Positions 1 through 7,762 are shown, counted from the first letter of the stretch. The stretch is DNA of 64,000 nt from Sneathiella glossodoripedis JCM 23214 (GCF_000616095.1 NZ_BAMS01000002.1:310001-374000); one strand, 5' to 3'. Notes: a model not told the origin generated them from the sequence alone. Program-made: numbers and translations.

Positions 1-814
1 ACCAATATCTGTTTCAATCTGATCGGATCAGCCTGAATATAAAGCTCGGCTGGTACAACAGATGTATGTACATTTATGTTCCGCTCACTCGCACGCGCGG
101 TGAGCATCGTTTTGCAGGACTGCGTAATTTGGAAAAGGTCTGTCTTTTGCTCATTTAACTGGATTGCACCAGCTTCGATTTTAGCAAGGTCCAGCAATTC
201 ATTAATTAGGCTCAAAAGGTGGGATCCCGCGCCTTCAATATCCGCGGCATATTCCTTGTAGCGTTTGTCGGAATGCTCGCCGTAAACTTCAGTTGAGAGC
301 AAGGAGCAAAGCCGATAATTGCATTTAGGGGGGTGCGAAGCTCGTGGCTCATATTGGCCATGAAATCCGACTTTGCCCTGTTGGCAAGTTCGGCATGCTC
401 TTTGGCTTGTAAGAGCAGTGCTTCTTTCTCTTTCATGTCGGTAATGTCACTCTGGATTGACACTAAGCCACCGTTTGATGTGCGGCGATCAGTCGTTTTG
501 ATCCAACGTCCATCTTTGAGCTGAAAGGTAAATGATCCTTTCAACGTCTGACGATATTCCTCTTTTCGTTTGAGGTATTCTTTATCTGAACCAAATTCGT
601 CACGGACGCGAACATTTCCGCGACTAATGTCAAACTCAACCAGTTCTTTGAAATGAACGCCAGGTTTTGCTTCTTCTTTGGAATAGCCGTAGAGTTTGCG
701 AAACTTGTCATTGCAGGTAACAAGAAACCCATCTTTGTCATAAATAACGAAAGCTTCCGAGATATTATCGAGCGCGTCCAGCAGGATTTCCTCGAACTCA
801 AGACTTTCACGCAT
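1..814 (-). CDS. PAS-domain sensor histidine kinase, partial and frameshifted
   Basis: The N-terminal part reads from ATG at 814 (GGGGGT lies just upstream) as a PAS domain followed by a HisKA phosphoacceptor segment with the motif [14 protein letters not shown]. After that motif the frame is lost near 301-307. Resuming one frame over gives a normal continuation ([13 protein letters not shown], then [20 protein letters not shown], the HisKA second helix) that runs off the window at base 1, so the ATPase domain is not seen. No membrane segment is visible, so the kinase is probably cytoplasmic. An ATG at 838 is possible but has a poorer ribosome site. The break fits one missing base and is probably a sequence error. 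The kinase assignment is firm; the signal sensed is unknown. Confidence 0.85.
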
Positions 815-1184
815 AAACTTACCCCCCGAGGTAAACATATTTGGTGCTCTGGATACCCTGCCAAAGCGATAAAAATTGCGCTGAAACTCTACTTAGGTAT
901 GTTCACATTATTCTAATGTTTAAGTCTTAACACTTGATTAAGATTTAGATAAAATTAATTGTGTTAAGGTTTTAAATGCACCTTATAGTTGCTGTAATAA
1001 AGAATGTAAATTCAAGAATAATTGAAGGTGAGATTGGATTTAATCTTGAGCATGACTATCTTTGATCAAACAAAGAGCTCAAGGCCGCCATTTGCAAAGA
1101 GAATTATTGGGCGTTTCGGAAAAATTTATATTTTCCAAAAAAGGGGTTGCAACCAAAACAAAATCTGCCATATTTGCGCGCGAC
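815..1184. other. AT-rich intergenic region upstream of tRNA-Ser
   Basis: No gene is supported in this 370-base gap between the divergent kinase start and the tRNA. It is AT-rich, with TTAA/TTAAG-type words around 930-970 that could hold the kinase promoter. No hairpin terminator or conserved RNA structure was recognised. Confidence 0.5.
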
Positions 1185-1277
1185 GGTGAAGTGGCCGAGT
1201 GGCTGAAGGCGCTCCCCTGCTAAGGGAGTATGGGGTTAATAGCTCCATCGTGGGTTCGAATCCCACCTTCACCGCCA
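1185..1277 (+). tRNA. tRNA-Ser(GCU)
   Basis: A complete class II tRNA. The 7-bp acceptor stem pairs GGTGAAG (1185-1191) with CTTCACC (1267-1273), followed by discriminator G1274 and an encoded CCA (1275-1277). The anticodon stem CTCCC/GGGAG encloses the loop CTGCTAA, giving anticodon GCT at 1219-1221. The long variable arm and the TTCGAAT T-loop at 1255-1261 are typical of tRNA-Ser. Its 3' end is the integration target of the adjacent mobile element: the last 20 bases, including CCA, are repeated at 17149-17168. Confidence 0.96.
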
Positions 1278-1358
1278 TTAATTACAGTTCTCTGTAAAGC
1301 GTTGAAAAATAAACAAAAATCAAAACGCCATTTTTTCAAATTTTTCCAAAACCGTACA
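1258..1358. repeat. attL: left attachment repeat
   Basis: This copy is 101 bases long and matches 17149-17249 with four mismatches (1298, 1331, 1340, 1345). The first 40 bases are identical and cover the 3' end of tRNA-Ser including CCA, so strand exchange most likely occurs there. An intact tRNA remains on this side. Confidence 0.88.
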
Positions 1359-1382
1359 AAAAACCGTACAAAATACAGTACA
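1351..1382. repeat. Arm-type integrase binding repeats, left end
   Basis: Three copies of an ACCGTACA-like word start at 1351, 1363 and 1375 (the third is ACAGTACA), a 12-bp period. The same triplet with the same period occurs just inside the right end (17057, 17069, 17081), beside the integrase start. Repeats of this kind flanking a tyrosine-recombinase core are usually arm sites for the integrase N-terminal domain. This role is inferred from position. Confidence 0.65.
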
Positions 1383-1427
1383 TAGTTTGTTTGTGTTTGT
1401 CGCGGCAAATTTGTTCACTATATCAAG

Positions 1428-1925
1428 TTAGCGCAAGTCAAAAAGTTTGATGTCTTCGAGATATGCGAGGTTGGCTGATTTGCATAGAGCTTCGAGTGCT
1501 CTTTCGAGGTCCTTGAAACCAATGTTAGCGCTGATCCACCAGCCACTTTTTGTCTTTACTGTTTTTAGGTCAGGACGACCTGGATGAATTTTTTCCTGAT
1601 TTCGCGAAACATATTGACGCGTTCGCGCTTTCTCAATTGCCAGTTTCTGCAGATATTCCGGTTTGGTTGTTGCTAGGTGATCAATGAGTTGACCGAAAAT
1701 TGTTGGTAGGGAATTGTCATGAAAATGTGTACCCAGAAAAGTCAATTTGTACTTACTTTTTTTCTCATTGTTCAGTTGCGCTGTTGAAACAAATTTTGTT
1801 TTTGCCAATCTGTAGATAATTTCGTCTAGTGTTTGGTGCTTGCTTTGTTGATGCGTGAATAAAAGTTTTACAGTTTCTTCTTTGAGGTAAACGGCGACAG
1901 TTGATGGTTCGAGGCCGCAGGTCAT
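1428..1925 (-). CDS. Ribbon-helix-helix protein with SeqA-like C-terminal region
   Basis: 165 aa, last gene of a three-gene leftward operon. Its ATG overlaps the preceding stop as ATGA (1922-1925), implying coupled translation. Residues about 8-45 (VAVYLKEETVKLLF, then TLDEIIYRLAK) have the strand-helix-helix pattern of RHH DNA-binding domains. The last 70 residues (KARTRQYVSRN, HPGRPDLKTV, SGWWISANI) resemble in layout the C-terminal DNA-contacting region of SeqA. The resemblance is from memory and weak, so the call is a DNA-binding regulator of unknown target. It could control replication, excision or transfer of the element. Confidence 0.45.
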   Translation of the reverse strand: MTCGLEPSTVAVYLKEETVKLLFTHQQSKHQTLDEIIYRLAKTKFVSTAQLNNEKKSKYKLTFLGTHFHDNSLPTIFGQLIDHLATTKPEYLQKLAIEKARTRQYVSRNQEKIHPGRPDLKTVKTKSGWWISANIGFKDLERALEALCKSANLAYLEDIKLFDLR

Positions 1926-2215
1926 TTTGTATCTCTTTCTTTTCTAAGCATCTGCTTTTGGTCTTCTTGTTGGGAGTGGTAACAGGTCACCACCGTTTCG
2001 TTGGCAATGACTATTCTTTTGCCTTTTAGTCTCTCTAGTTTCTGAATTTCGCGCTTTCGACGATTGATTTCACGTCGGACGTCTTTTCGGCTAAGGAAAT
2101 AGCTGCCATCACACATTTCTGATGCGCAGCTGAAGATGAGATCCAGGTCGGAGCGTCTTAGTCCTCGTTGTTGCATGCGGGTAGAGGCATGATTTGATAT
2201 GATAAGACCACTCAT
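1922..2215 (-). CDS. DUF4258-like small protein
   Basis: 97 aa. The start (HASTRMQQRGLRRSDLDLIFSC) and the end (KGKRIVIANETVVTCYHS) match the usual layout of DUF4258-type proteins: a His-Ala-x-x-Arg...Gln-Arg-Gly opening and a final strand ending in V-T-x-Y. That family is often compared with RelE-like toxins, but no activity is shown here. The middle is very basic. The start overlaps the upstream regulator stop by one base (TAATG at 2215), and the stop overlaps the next start. An HTH gene before it and an RHH gene after it suggest a toxin-antitoxin or control cassette; this is inference. Confidence 0.5.
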   Translation of the reverse strand: MSGLIISNHASTRMQQRGLRRSDLDLIFSCASEMCDGSYFLSRKDVRREINRRKREIQKLERLKGKRIVIANETVVTCYHSQQEDQKQMLRKERDTK

Positions 2216-3156
2216 TAGCTGATTTCCTTGTTGTCATCGTATGTGAGGTCGATGGAGTCTAGGAAGTCGTGGGTAAATAGGTTCCTCTCATTTTCTGGGA
2301 TTTGCTCCTTTAGCCATTGCACTCTTTTCGCTACAGCGTCGTCGGACCATAGCTCGTCAGGAATGTCACCGATCCGAGCGTGTCCACGTGTCAATGCATA
2401 TGATGCTTCTGCGCAGCCTCCTGAAATCTGTTCCAAGTCATCAGCACAAATTTCAAAGATCGGGAAGTTTTCAAGTGGTCCATATGCTAGCTCGGTGTCG
2501 TCAATATCGACTATGCCTGGAGAATTGATTTCTCTTGAGTATTTGCGGAGAAAATCGGCAAATGGATTATTTTTGGTTTGATCGTATCCAAAATCAAAAC
2601 TGTCTTCACTAACTTTTGTGCCAAACAAATCATTGTTTTGGATGGAGGCTTCTTCGCCTTTAACACCGTCTTCAATTCGACTAGCCGCTAGTGTAAAGGA
2701 GAGGTTCCCAACGCCTAATTTACTGAGTTGTTCTGCAGCTTCTTTAATGTCTTGTACTTTTTTTGTGCGTGACAAAGTGCTGTCCTCGGCTAACAAAGTG
2801 AATAAAAGAGGGGCTGCATTGAATAATGTTGTTGGATTTACTCCGTACCGCCGTTTAACGAGCGCGTAAGCTAAGCGTACTTCGGGCAAAAGCTGTGCGC
2901 TCACTTGTACCCTCTTTCCTGTTTCCATGCAGGCCCCGACTTTAGGTTTTGGCATGGGTAACTCATTCAGTAGAACGCCAGGTTCCACATTCAGTGCCTT
3001 TGCTAGTTTGTATAAAGTTCCCTCACGAACTGAGCGTGAAGTTTTTTCTAGGCGGCTAATTTGTCTCGGTGACATATCAGCGGCTTTAGCAAGAGTTTGG
3101 TGGGTAAGTTTTCTAAGTTTGCGAAGCTCGCGTAGTCGATTTGAGTTGATTTGCAT
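2215..3156 (-). CDS. XRE-family helix-turn-helix regulator
   Basis: 313 aa. Residues about 5-60 form an XRE/Cro helix-turn-helix (LRELRKLRKLTHQTLAKAA, DMSPRQISRLEK, then LYKLAKALNVEPGVLL). The remaining 250 residues are mostly acidic and not recognised; a large sensory or oligomerisation domain is likely. It is the first gene of a coupled operon with 1922-2215 and 1428-1925. The AT-rich region upstream (3157-3440) probably holds its promoter and operators. By position near attL it may be the master regulator of the element. Confidence 0.75.
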   Translation of the reverse strand: MQINSNRLRELRKLRKLTHQTLAKAADMSPRQISRLEKTSRSVREGTLYKLAKALNVEPGVLLNELPMPKPKVGACMETGKRVQVSAQLLPEVRLAYALVKRRYGVNPTTLFNAAPLLFTLLAEDSTLSRTKKVQDIKEAAEQLSKLGVGNLSFTLAASRIEDGVKGEEASIQNNDLFGTKVSEDSFDFGYDQTKNNPFADFLRKYSREINSPGIVDIDDTELAYGPLENFPIFEICADDLEQISGGCAEASYALTRGHARIGDIPDELWSDDAVAKRVQWLKEQIPENERNLFTHDFLDSIDLTYDDNKEIS

Positions 3157-3440
3157 AGCTAACTCTTTTCCAAATAAAAACGATAAAAGTAGTATGGTAT
3201 TAAAAAATACATTTTAAAAGACGACAAAAATAGAAAATTTATAAGAAAATCTTGTTTTAAAATATATTATGTCATTTAATGTCTATTAAATGGTTAGTTG
3301 GGCTCTTTTTTGGGCGCTATTTTATATAACTTGCATGACATTAGAAGGCGGAGAGCCGTCTTAGAGTTGGAAGTGGTGGCAACTCAATCAAATTGTTGTG
3401 GATGATTCATATTCATGTAGTGTCTGATTGCTACCAAGTT

Positions 3441-3998
3441 TTAGCTATACGCTTCCTCAGGAGAGAAACCGAATTCAGTTGCGAGGTCATTCGCTGGTGT
3501 ATGGCTTACAAATTTCAGAATTTGAATACCAATCGGGATCAGAGCTAGCCCTTTAAAGTCGCCTGTTTTGTAGCACAGCAATTCCGCGGCAACATTGCAT
3601 AGGCTTTCATGTCCTGGCGCCTCAGATAATATTTTTTTACAATCTGAGCTTATAAATTGTGGGCTGCAATCCACAACCGACCCATCCAGCCTTGTATAAT
3701 TAAGCGCACGAAGCTTGAACGTTACTTGATCCTCTTTTTCTTGGACGAATTTCTCTCTCCGGCACCAGAGCTTTGACAGAGCCAGAGGACTGATAGCTCC
3801 ATGGCGCTCTTTCGCGACTTCCCCTATTTCTTTTACTTTGAGTTCTGCTTTTGACAAGGGGAGAGCCACATCGCACCGGTAAACTCCATTTGGAAACACA
3901 GAGCGATCAGGCTCTGAAAGTTGCGGTGAGATAAGCTTGCAGTGTTCAAATTTTATTTGGTGCATTTTATAAGTCAATTCTTCCTGATTGTTAGTCAC
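3441..3998 (-). CDS. Putative ssDNA-binding protein (DUF2815-like)
   Basis: 185 aa. The order of segments resembles phage-type single-stranded DNA-binding proteins of the DUF2815 kind: an opening strand (IKFEHCKLISPQLSEPD), a long lysine-rich middle, a polar segment before VVDCSPQFISSDCK, and a C-terminal part with GDFKGLALIPIGIQILKF, where these proteins carry GxGxxLxAIQ. An OB fold would fit. In a mobilizable element it could protect transferred single strands. It stands alone with no neighbour overlap. The family match is from pattern memory and moderate. Confidence 0.4.
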   Translation of the reverse strand: MTNNQEELTYKMHQIKFEHCKLISPQLSEPDRSVFPNGVYRCDVALPLSKAELKVKEIGEVAKERHGAISPLALSKLWCRREKFVQEKEDQVTFKLRALNYTRLDGSVVDCSPQFISSDCKKILSEAPGHESLCNVAAELLCYKTGDFKGLALIPIGIQILKFVSHTPANDLATEFGFSPEEAYS

Positions 3999-4517
3999 CT
4001 GTCTAATATGAGAAAAAAAATAAAAAATAAAAATGAGGAAGAAAAAACCGGTATTTGGCGTCTCCTAATATAGATTCATGCGCGTATAGGAAAAAAATAT
4101 ATTTTTCCAACAACTTTATTTTACCTCAACTCGGAGGATTTTTTTTCATTTCTCCCAAATACCTAAAGAGAGACCAATAAACATAGAAGGAAACTCTTTA
4201 GTGAAAAATTATTTAAGTATGTTCTTTAAGTGGCCGCTTAGTGTGGGATTGTCTGCGCAAAAGCTAAAACAGATACAAACGGAAGCGGCAAACGATAACT
4301 GTAGCACCCTTCTTGCAAAACCGGAGGAGGGGCAGAGGAATGATAAATAATATTATTTTTATCGTCGTTGCCAGGGACCCCATTGTGCGCACTGATCATC
4401 AATTTTTTACGACATTCAGTCGTAGAAAAATTGGATCAGTCCTCCCAATGGACCTGGCCAAAGGGGGCCGAGCCCCCCTTGGAACCCCCCACGCATGTGC
4501 ATGCGGAGGTGCCTGTG
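3999..4517. other. Non-coding region ahead of mob genes
   Basis: This 519-base gap separates the leftward ssDNA-binding-like gene from rightward mobC. The left half is AT-rich with A and T runs (4010-4160) and probably holds promoters. The right half has the inverted repeats described under oriT. A short reading frame at 4313-4525 lacks any recognisable features and I do not support it. Confidence 0.5.
4391..4477 (+). other. oriT-like region
   Basis: Immediately upstream of mobC lies an imperfect inverted repeat of about 22 bp (4391-4413 and 4419-4440, loop ATTCA; arms run from ACTGATC to TACGAC). A GC-rich hairpin follows at 4463-4477 (GGGGGC-CGA-GCCCCC). A stem next to a nick site directly before mobC/mobA is the usual oriT arrangement of small mobilizable plasmids. 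The nick site itself is not identified; CCTGGCC at 4453-4459 is a candidate by loose similarity to the ColE1 nic CTGG. Confidence 0.45.
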
Positions 4518-4838
4518 ATGAGTGAAAAATACACAGAACGCCTCTTTGTTAAAGTTCGCCCTTCTGAGAAACAGCGCATCCAAACACGAGCCAAACTCGC
4601 GGGGATGAGTCTTTCAGATTTTTTGAGGCACACAGCCGTAACGTCGATAATTCGGCCACGTCGTGACTATGAGCGATTGATCCGCGCTGTGAATGCGGTT
4701 GGGAATAATCTCAATCAGCTCGTGAAGCATTGCAATGCGCACTCATACGACCCGTTTTCCCGTCCTATCGCCATCAGTGCGTATCATATTGAAGAAATGC
4801 TCCGGCGGCTTGTCTCACATATTGAGAAGAGAGGATGA
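4518..4838 (+). CDS. mobC: MobC-like relaxosome accessory protein
   Basis: 106 aa, starting at ATG 4518 with GGAGG eight bases upstream. The N-terminal half (RLFVKVRPSEKQRIQTRAKL, GMSLSDFLRHTAV) is the ribbon-helix-helix pattern of plasmid mobilization MobC proteins. The C-terminal half (RAVNAVGNNLNQLVKHCN) is the conserved MobC segment. MobC proteins bind oriT and help the relaxase melt the nick region. The relaxase gene begins four bases after the stop, the typical mobC-mobA order. Confidence 0.85.
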   Translation: MSEKYTERLFVKVRPSEKQRIQTRAKLAGMSLSDFLRHTAVTSIIRPRRDYERLIRAVNAVGNNLNQLVKHCNAHSYDPFSRPIAISAYHIEEMLRRLVSHIEKRG

Positions 4839-4842
4839 CACA

Positions 4843-6561
4843 ATGCTTGTAAAACATCTTCGAAATGGACGCGGGCCCTCCTTAGAAATCTTAAACTACT
4901 TGCTGTCAATTTATGATGCAAAAGGGCAGCTTCGGGTGCCTGCACCGAAACTGGTGCATGGGAATCCGCATCTCGTAGGTGCCTATATCGACGCCTCCCC
5001 GCATCAGCTCAAATACACTTCGATGGTTCTGAGTTTCGCGCCAGGGGATAAGGTGCAGAAGCACGAATTGATTGAGCTTATTGAGGAAACTGAAAACCTG
5101 GCTTTTGCCGGTATTCCTGAGGAGTGGCGGCCGCCAGGTGTCTGGGTGCGACATACTCACACTGGAAGCGAGCGAGAAGAATACCATTTCGTTTATCCGC
5201 GGCGATTGATGGATCCAAAGGAGCGCTCCTACAACATCTATCCGCCCGGAGAGCATGATCCTTGAAACGCTTTTCGGGATTATTTCAACCATAAAAATGG
5301 TTGGGCTTCTCCGATGGAGCCAGGTCGGCGGCGGCTTTTCAAGCAACCTGACTATTTGCGCCACCTGTCTCCCGATAAAATCCCCCAAAGAGAGCAGCTT
5401 AGAAGCGAAATCCATCAAGGGATTTACGAGCTGGTTGTTGCGGGAGAAATTAATAATGTTGATGACGTAGTAGAAAGATTAAACGATGCCGGATTGGACA
5501 TCACAAGACGCACAAAACGGACGATCTCAGTCCGACCACCAAACACAAAACAAAGCATTTGGCTCCAGGGCGCCGTTTTCGAAGAACAGTTCCGATCTCT
5601 CGAGCGCATTGCGGAGCCGCTCGACCGACCGAGAAGAGATGCAAAGGATAATCTCCGAACATTTCATGAGCTTCGAAAAACGCTTGAACAGCACATTGCA
5701 GCAAGAGCTGAAAGAAATCAGAAGCGCTATGGAGCCCGAAAACAAAATTCCACCGTTCTTCAGCCCGGACAGAGAGAAAAAGAAGCCGAAGAGAGAATTG
5801 TTTCCGAGCCTCAAATGGGGAGCGCTGATCTGTACCTTAGTTGGGATGCTGTCCGTCAGTGTTTGGAAGAGCCATCAAATGGTAATGACATCAGAGATGC
5901 AAATAGAGAGCCTGAAGGCAGAGATGGATCAGCTTCTGACAGCGAAGGAGATGACGACAATCATGTCCGACACCGCGAACATCCAGTACAGGATAGTGTT
6001 TGGGAAGACGTGGGTGCAAGTAGAGAGCAAGGATTCCTTGAGCAGGATGAGGGGCGAGCAGGGGTGGTGGATACCACTAGCGAGGAGATAGGGCATGGGC
6101 AAAATAGTCGAAGTGACAACACCTATTCAGGAGCAATTGCTCGAGCAGAACGACAGGTTGATCTCCGATATGGATTTGCGCCTGAGACAGCTGGAAGATT
6201 GTATCGACAAATTGATGAGTTGTGTCAACGTGTCAGAGGCGCGAATAGAAAATATGCAGACTTCACTCAACAACTGGATGAGGCATCAGGAGCAAGCGCT
6301 CGACGGTTTGAAGAACTCCATCAGTTCTTCGGTCGATGCATTGACAGAGCCAAGCAGATCCGAGCGCGCGCCCTCAGAGCTGTTCAAAGAGTTGGGGAAT
6401 TCCGGTCAAACAACCGACGAAGAGCTCGAGAAAATCAACAGGTTCATGAACAGCCGCATCAGCTACGAAATCCCAAAGGAACAGAAATAACCGCACCTTC
6501 TGTGAAAAAGGAGCAGAAGAGGCAAATGCCCAAAAGGCGCGATTTAGGACCAGAGCTGTAG
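4843..6561 (+). CDS. mobA: ColE1-like relaxase MobA, interrupted by in-frame TGA
   Basis: The first 140 codons (ATG 4843, GAGAGGA upstream) form a relaxase domain with WVRHTHTGSEREEYHFVYPR, comparable to the His-Glu-Asn motif of ColE1-type MobA; the last position appears to be His rather than Asn. A TGA at 5263-5265 then stops the frame. The same frame stays open downstream as NAFRDYFNHKNGWASP and continues for 415 codons from Met 5314 to 6561, with the basic, coil-rich C-terminal region of MobA proteins. A TGG-to-TGA change is the simplest reading, since Trp would fit there. Without readthrough the relaxase is truncated. Two genes are nested in the C-terminal part in another frame. Confidence 0.75.
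5486..6091 (+). CDS. mobB: MobB-like membrane protein nested in mobA
   Basis: 201 aa in the +1 frame relative to mobA, wholly inside it. It has a polar N-terminus, a predicted coiled coil (about 50-85), a proline/lysine-rich stretch, one transmembrane segment at about 111-127 (WGALICTLVGMLSVSVW), then a second coiled coil. ColE1-family plasmids carry mobB inside mobA in the same manner, and MobB there is a membrane-anchored accessory protein. The open frame, a membrane helix and heptad pattern together argue against a chance frame. The ribosome site is weak (GAAAGA). The function is inferred from layout and architecture. Confidence 0.65.
   Translation: MPDWTSQDAQNGRSQSDHQTQNKAFGSRAPFSKNSSDLSSALRSRSTDREEMQRIISEHFMSFEKRLNSTLQQELKEIRSAMEPENKIPPFFSPDREKKKPKRELFPSLKWGALICTLVGMLSVSVWKSHQMVMTSEMQIESLKAEMDQLLTAKEMTTIMSDTANIQYRIVFGKTWVQVESKDSLSRMRGEQGWWIPLARR
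6095..6490 (+). CDS. MobD-like coiled-coil protein nested in mobA
   Basis: 131 aa in the same +1 frame as the mobB-like gene, starting three bases after its stop with a good site (GAGGAGA before ATG 6095). It is almost entirely helical with heptads (QLLEQNDRLISDMDLRLRQL), and has no membrane segment or cysteine-rich motif. By position it corresponds to mobD of ColE1-type plasmids, whose role is poorly defined. The strong ribosome site and the tandem arrangement support a real gene; the name is only positional. Confidence 0.55.
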   Translation: MGKIVEVTTPIQEQLLEQNDRLISDMDLRLRQLEDCIDKLMSCVNVSEARIENMQTSLNNWMRHQEQALDGLKNSISSSVDALTEPSRSERAPSELFKELGNSGQTTDEELEKINRFMNSRISYEIPKEQK

Positions 6562-6584
6562 AAGAGGGGAGTGAGGAGAGGTTG

Positions 6585-6637
6585 GGCTGTGGTTTGTCTG
6601 TCCGGTGGACGGTTGTCCGGACAGACAAACCACAGCC
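6585..6637. repeat. Perfect 21-bp inverted repeat
   Basis: Arms 6585-6605 and 6617-6637 are exact reverse complements around an 11-base loop, and pairing continues past a one-base bulge. It sits between the mobA stop and the next gene. No T-run follows on either strand, so it is not a standard terminator. It could be an operator, a replication or recombination site, or an RNA structure at the start of the downstream transcript. Confidence 0.8.
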
Positions 6638-6659
6638 AACTCAAAAAAAGGAAATTAAC

Positions 6660-6934
6660 ATGGTTATCGACCGTCAAGGTTTTACAGACGTTATCTATTT
6701 CAGCAGTCAGCCGCCTTCATACTTTATCGAAGCACTTAGAGGTGGTGACGTCACCCTTCAGCAATCCGAAAGCGCTTGGGAATTCTATCAGGAGCATAAG
6801 CGATTGATGAGGCCAAAGGGGATGTATCTCAGGAACATGCTATCAAGGCCGTTACTCACCGGAATGGTTTTGGACCTGTCATTATTTCGCGTCGTTTAGA
6901 CGAACTTCTCACTCTCCCGCCAGCCCTTAACTAA
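6660..6934 (+). CDS. Hypothetical protein, frameshifted
   Basis: The ATG at 6660 has AAAGGAAA upstream. The first 46 or so codons read cleanly to EFYQEHK; near 6797-6800 the frame must shift to continue as IDEAKGDVSQEHAI, THRNGFGPVIISRR and finally ALN before TAA at 6932-6934, which leads straight into the next gene. The unshifted frame ends at 6899 with an unconvincing tail. The corrected protein of about 91 aa has no motif I recognise. It lies downstream of the mob genes and may share their transcript. Confidence 0.5.
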
Positions 6935-6947
6935 AATGGAGTTCCCA

Positions 6948-7232
6948 ATGACCCAGCAAATTTCTGTGAACAACACAAAACCGCTTTTTATTCTTCACTG
7001 CTTTACCAAGGAGCCCCCTGCCATCGTCAGGCGGGGGTTTTGTGATTTTGATAAAATGACACCGTCGGAGTTTGAAGAGGCCTCGGAGTTCAAAAGGTTA
7101 TATGGCTTTGAGCTCACGGTAGATCGAGAAATATCCAAGGAAGAGATTATCAAGCTCTCGGGAGAAGCGGGTGGCGTCGACACCGTCATCGTTCAAAGTT
7201 TTTGTGACTATGTGGTGGAAAGGCAGCATTGA
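6948..7232 (+). CDS. Hypothetical protein
   Basis: 94 aa from ATG 6948, preferred over ATG 6936 because TGGAG (6937-6941) then sits at proper spacing. It is acidic, with no signal peptide or membrane helix; residues about 40-75 are a helix-rich stretch (TPSEFEEASEFKRLYGFEL). No family recognised. It follows the previous frameshifted gene by 13 bases, so the two are probably co-transcribed as element cargo or mobilization accessories. Confidence 0.6.
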   Translation: MTQQISVNNTKPLFILHCFTKEPPAIVRRGFCDFDKMTPSEFEEASEFKRLYGFELTVDREISKEEIIKLSGEAGGVDTVIVQSFCDYVVERQH

Positions 7233-7376
7233 AGCTCGATGTTTGCAAGAAAGCAAGTGTCTGGCGCGAATGGGCTACGGAACAATATCAAGGTCTTGGG
7301 CTAATTCTTTCGGCTTTTACCGGTGATGTTCATATTTAGTGAATGGCGAGCCTACAAAGATATAGAGGCTTAACTT

Positions 7377-7424
7377 TTAAAGAATTTGGTCGCTGGGGGT
7401 GACCTCAGCGACCAAATTCTTTAA
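7377..7424. terminator. Perfect 19-bp hairpin, likely bidirectional terminator
   Basis: Arms 7377-7395 (TTAAAGAATTTGGTCGCTG) and 7406-7424 are exact reverse complements with a 10-base loop. The stem begins with AT-rich pairs that give short T-rich tails on both sides, although no long T-run follows. It would end rightward transcription from the mob side and insulate the restriction genes. Confidence 0.55.
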
Positions 7425-7762
7425 GTTTGTTCGAGAAGGAGGCTTATCAACATACTTGCTAGATATCTATCTAATTTCTGTTCCTGACTAAGCTTAAATA
7501 TTCCGGTTGTTAAGCATTGTCGATACTCTTTGAGGTACGTATTTTCAGGGGCGTAGACTGTTAGTCTAGATATAGAGCTTTTCGTATTATTGCGTGGAAT
7601 AAGATTTTCAATGTTAGTATTGCCATGTGTTAATGAAATCTTCTGTACCCTGCATTTGATCCGCCTAATTCCCTTGAAGATTTTGCCATTTTTTAAGTTA
7701 TAAGCGGACGTAGAGTTCTTTTCGCATGAGGGTCTTGTTTGTAAATGTGGCCGCTTGTGCAT
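7421..7762 (-). CDS. Doubtful hypothetical ORF
   Basis: 113 codons, basic (many Lys/Arg/Asn), no motif, no clear ribosome site, and its last codons overlap the arm of the 19-bp hairpin. It could be a small element gene or a chance frame in AT-rich DNA. Listed only because the surrounding 650 bases have no better candidate. Confidence 0.2.
   Translation of the reverse strand: MHKRPHLQTRPSCEKNSTSAYNLKNGKIFKGIRRIKCRVQKISLTHGNTNIENLIPRNNTKSSISRLTVYAPENTYLKEYRQCLTTGIFKLSQEQKLDRYLASMLISLLLEQT

Noticed and set aside
541-864. 107-codon leftward frame overlapping the PAS kinase
   Set aside because: It is a shadow frame of the PAS domain with no motif or ribosome site.
1351-1382. CRISPR-like periodic repeat
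   Set aside because: The unit is 8 bp with a 12-bp period, three copies, no spacers and no cas genes; integrase arm sites fit better.
4313-4525. Short rightward reading frame before mobC
   Set aside because: It overlaps the oriT-like hairpins and mobC, has no recognisable features, and its codons are dictated by the GC stem.
5008-5030. lac-operator-like or other sugar-repressor site in nearby mob DNA
   Set aside because: No symmetric operator could be defined; the only lacO-like words in the window lie elsewhere and are not symmetric.
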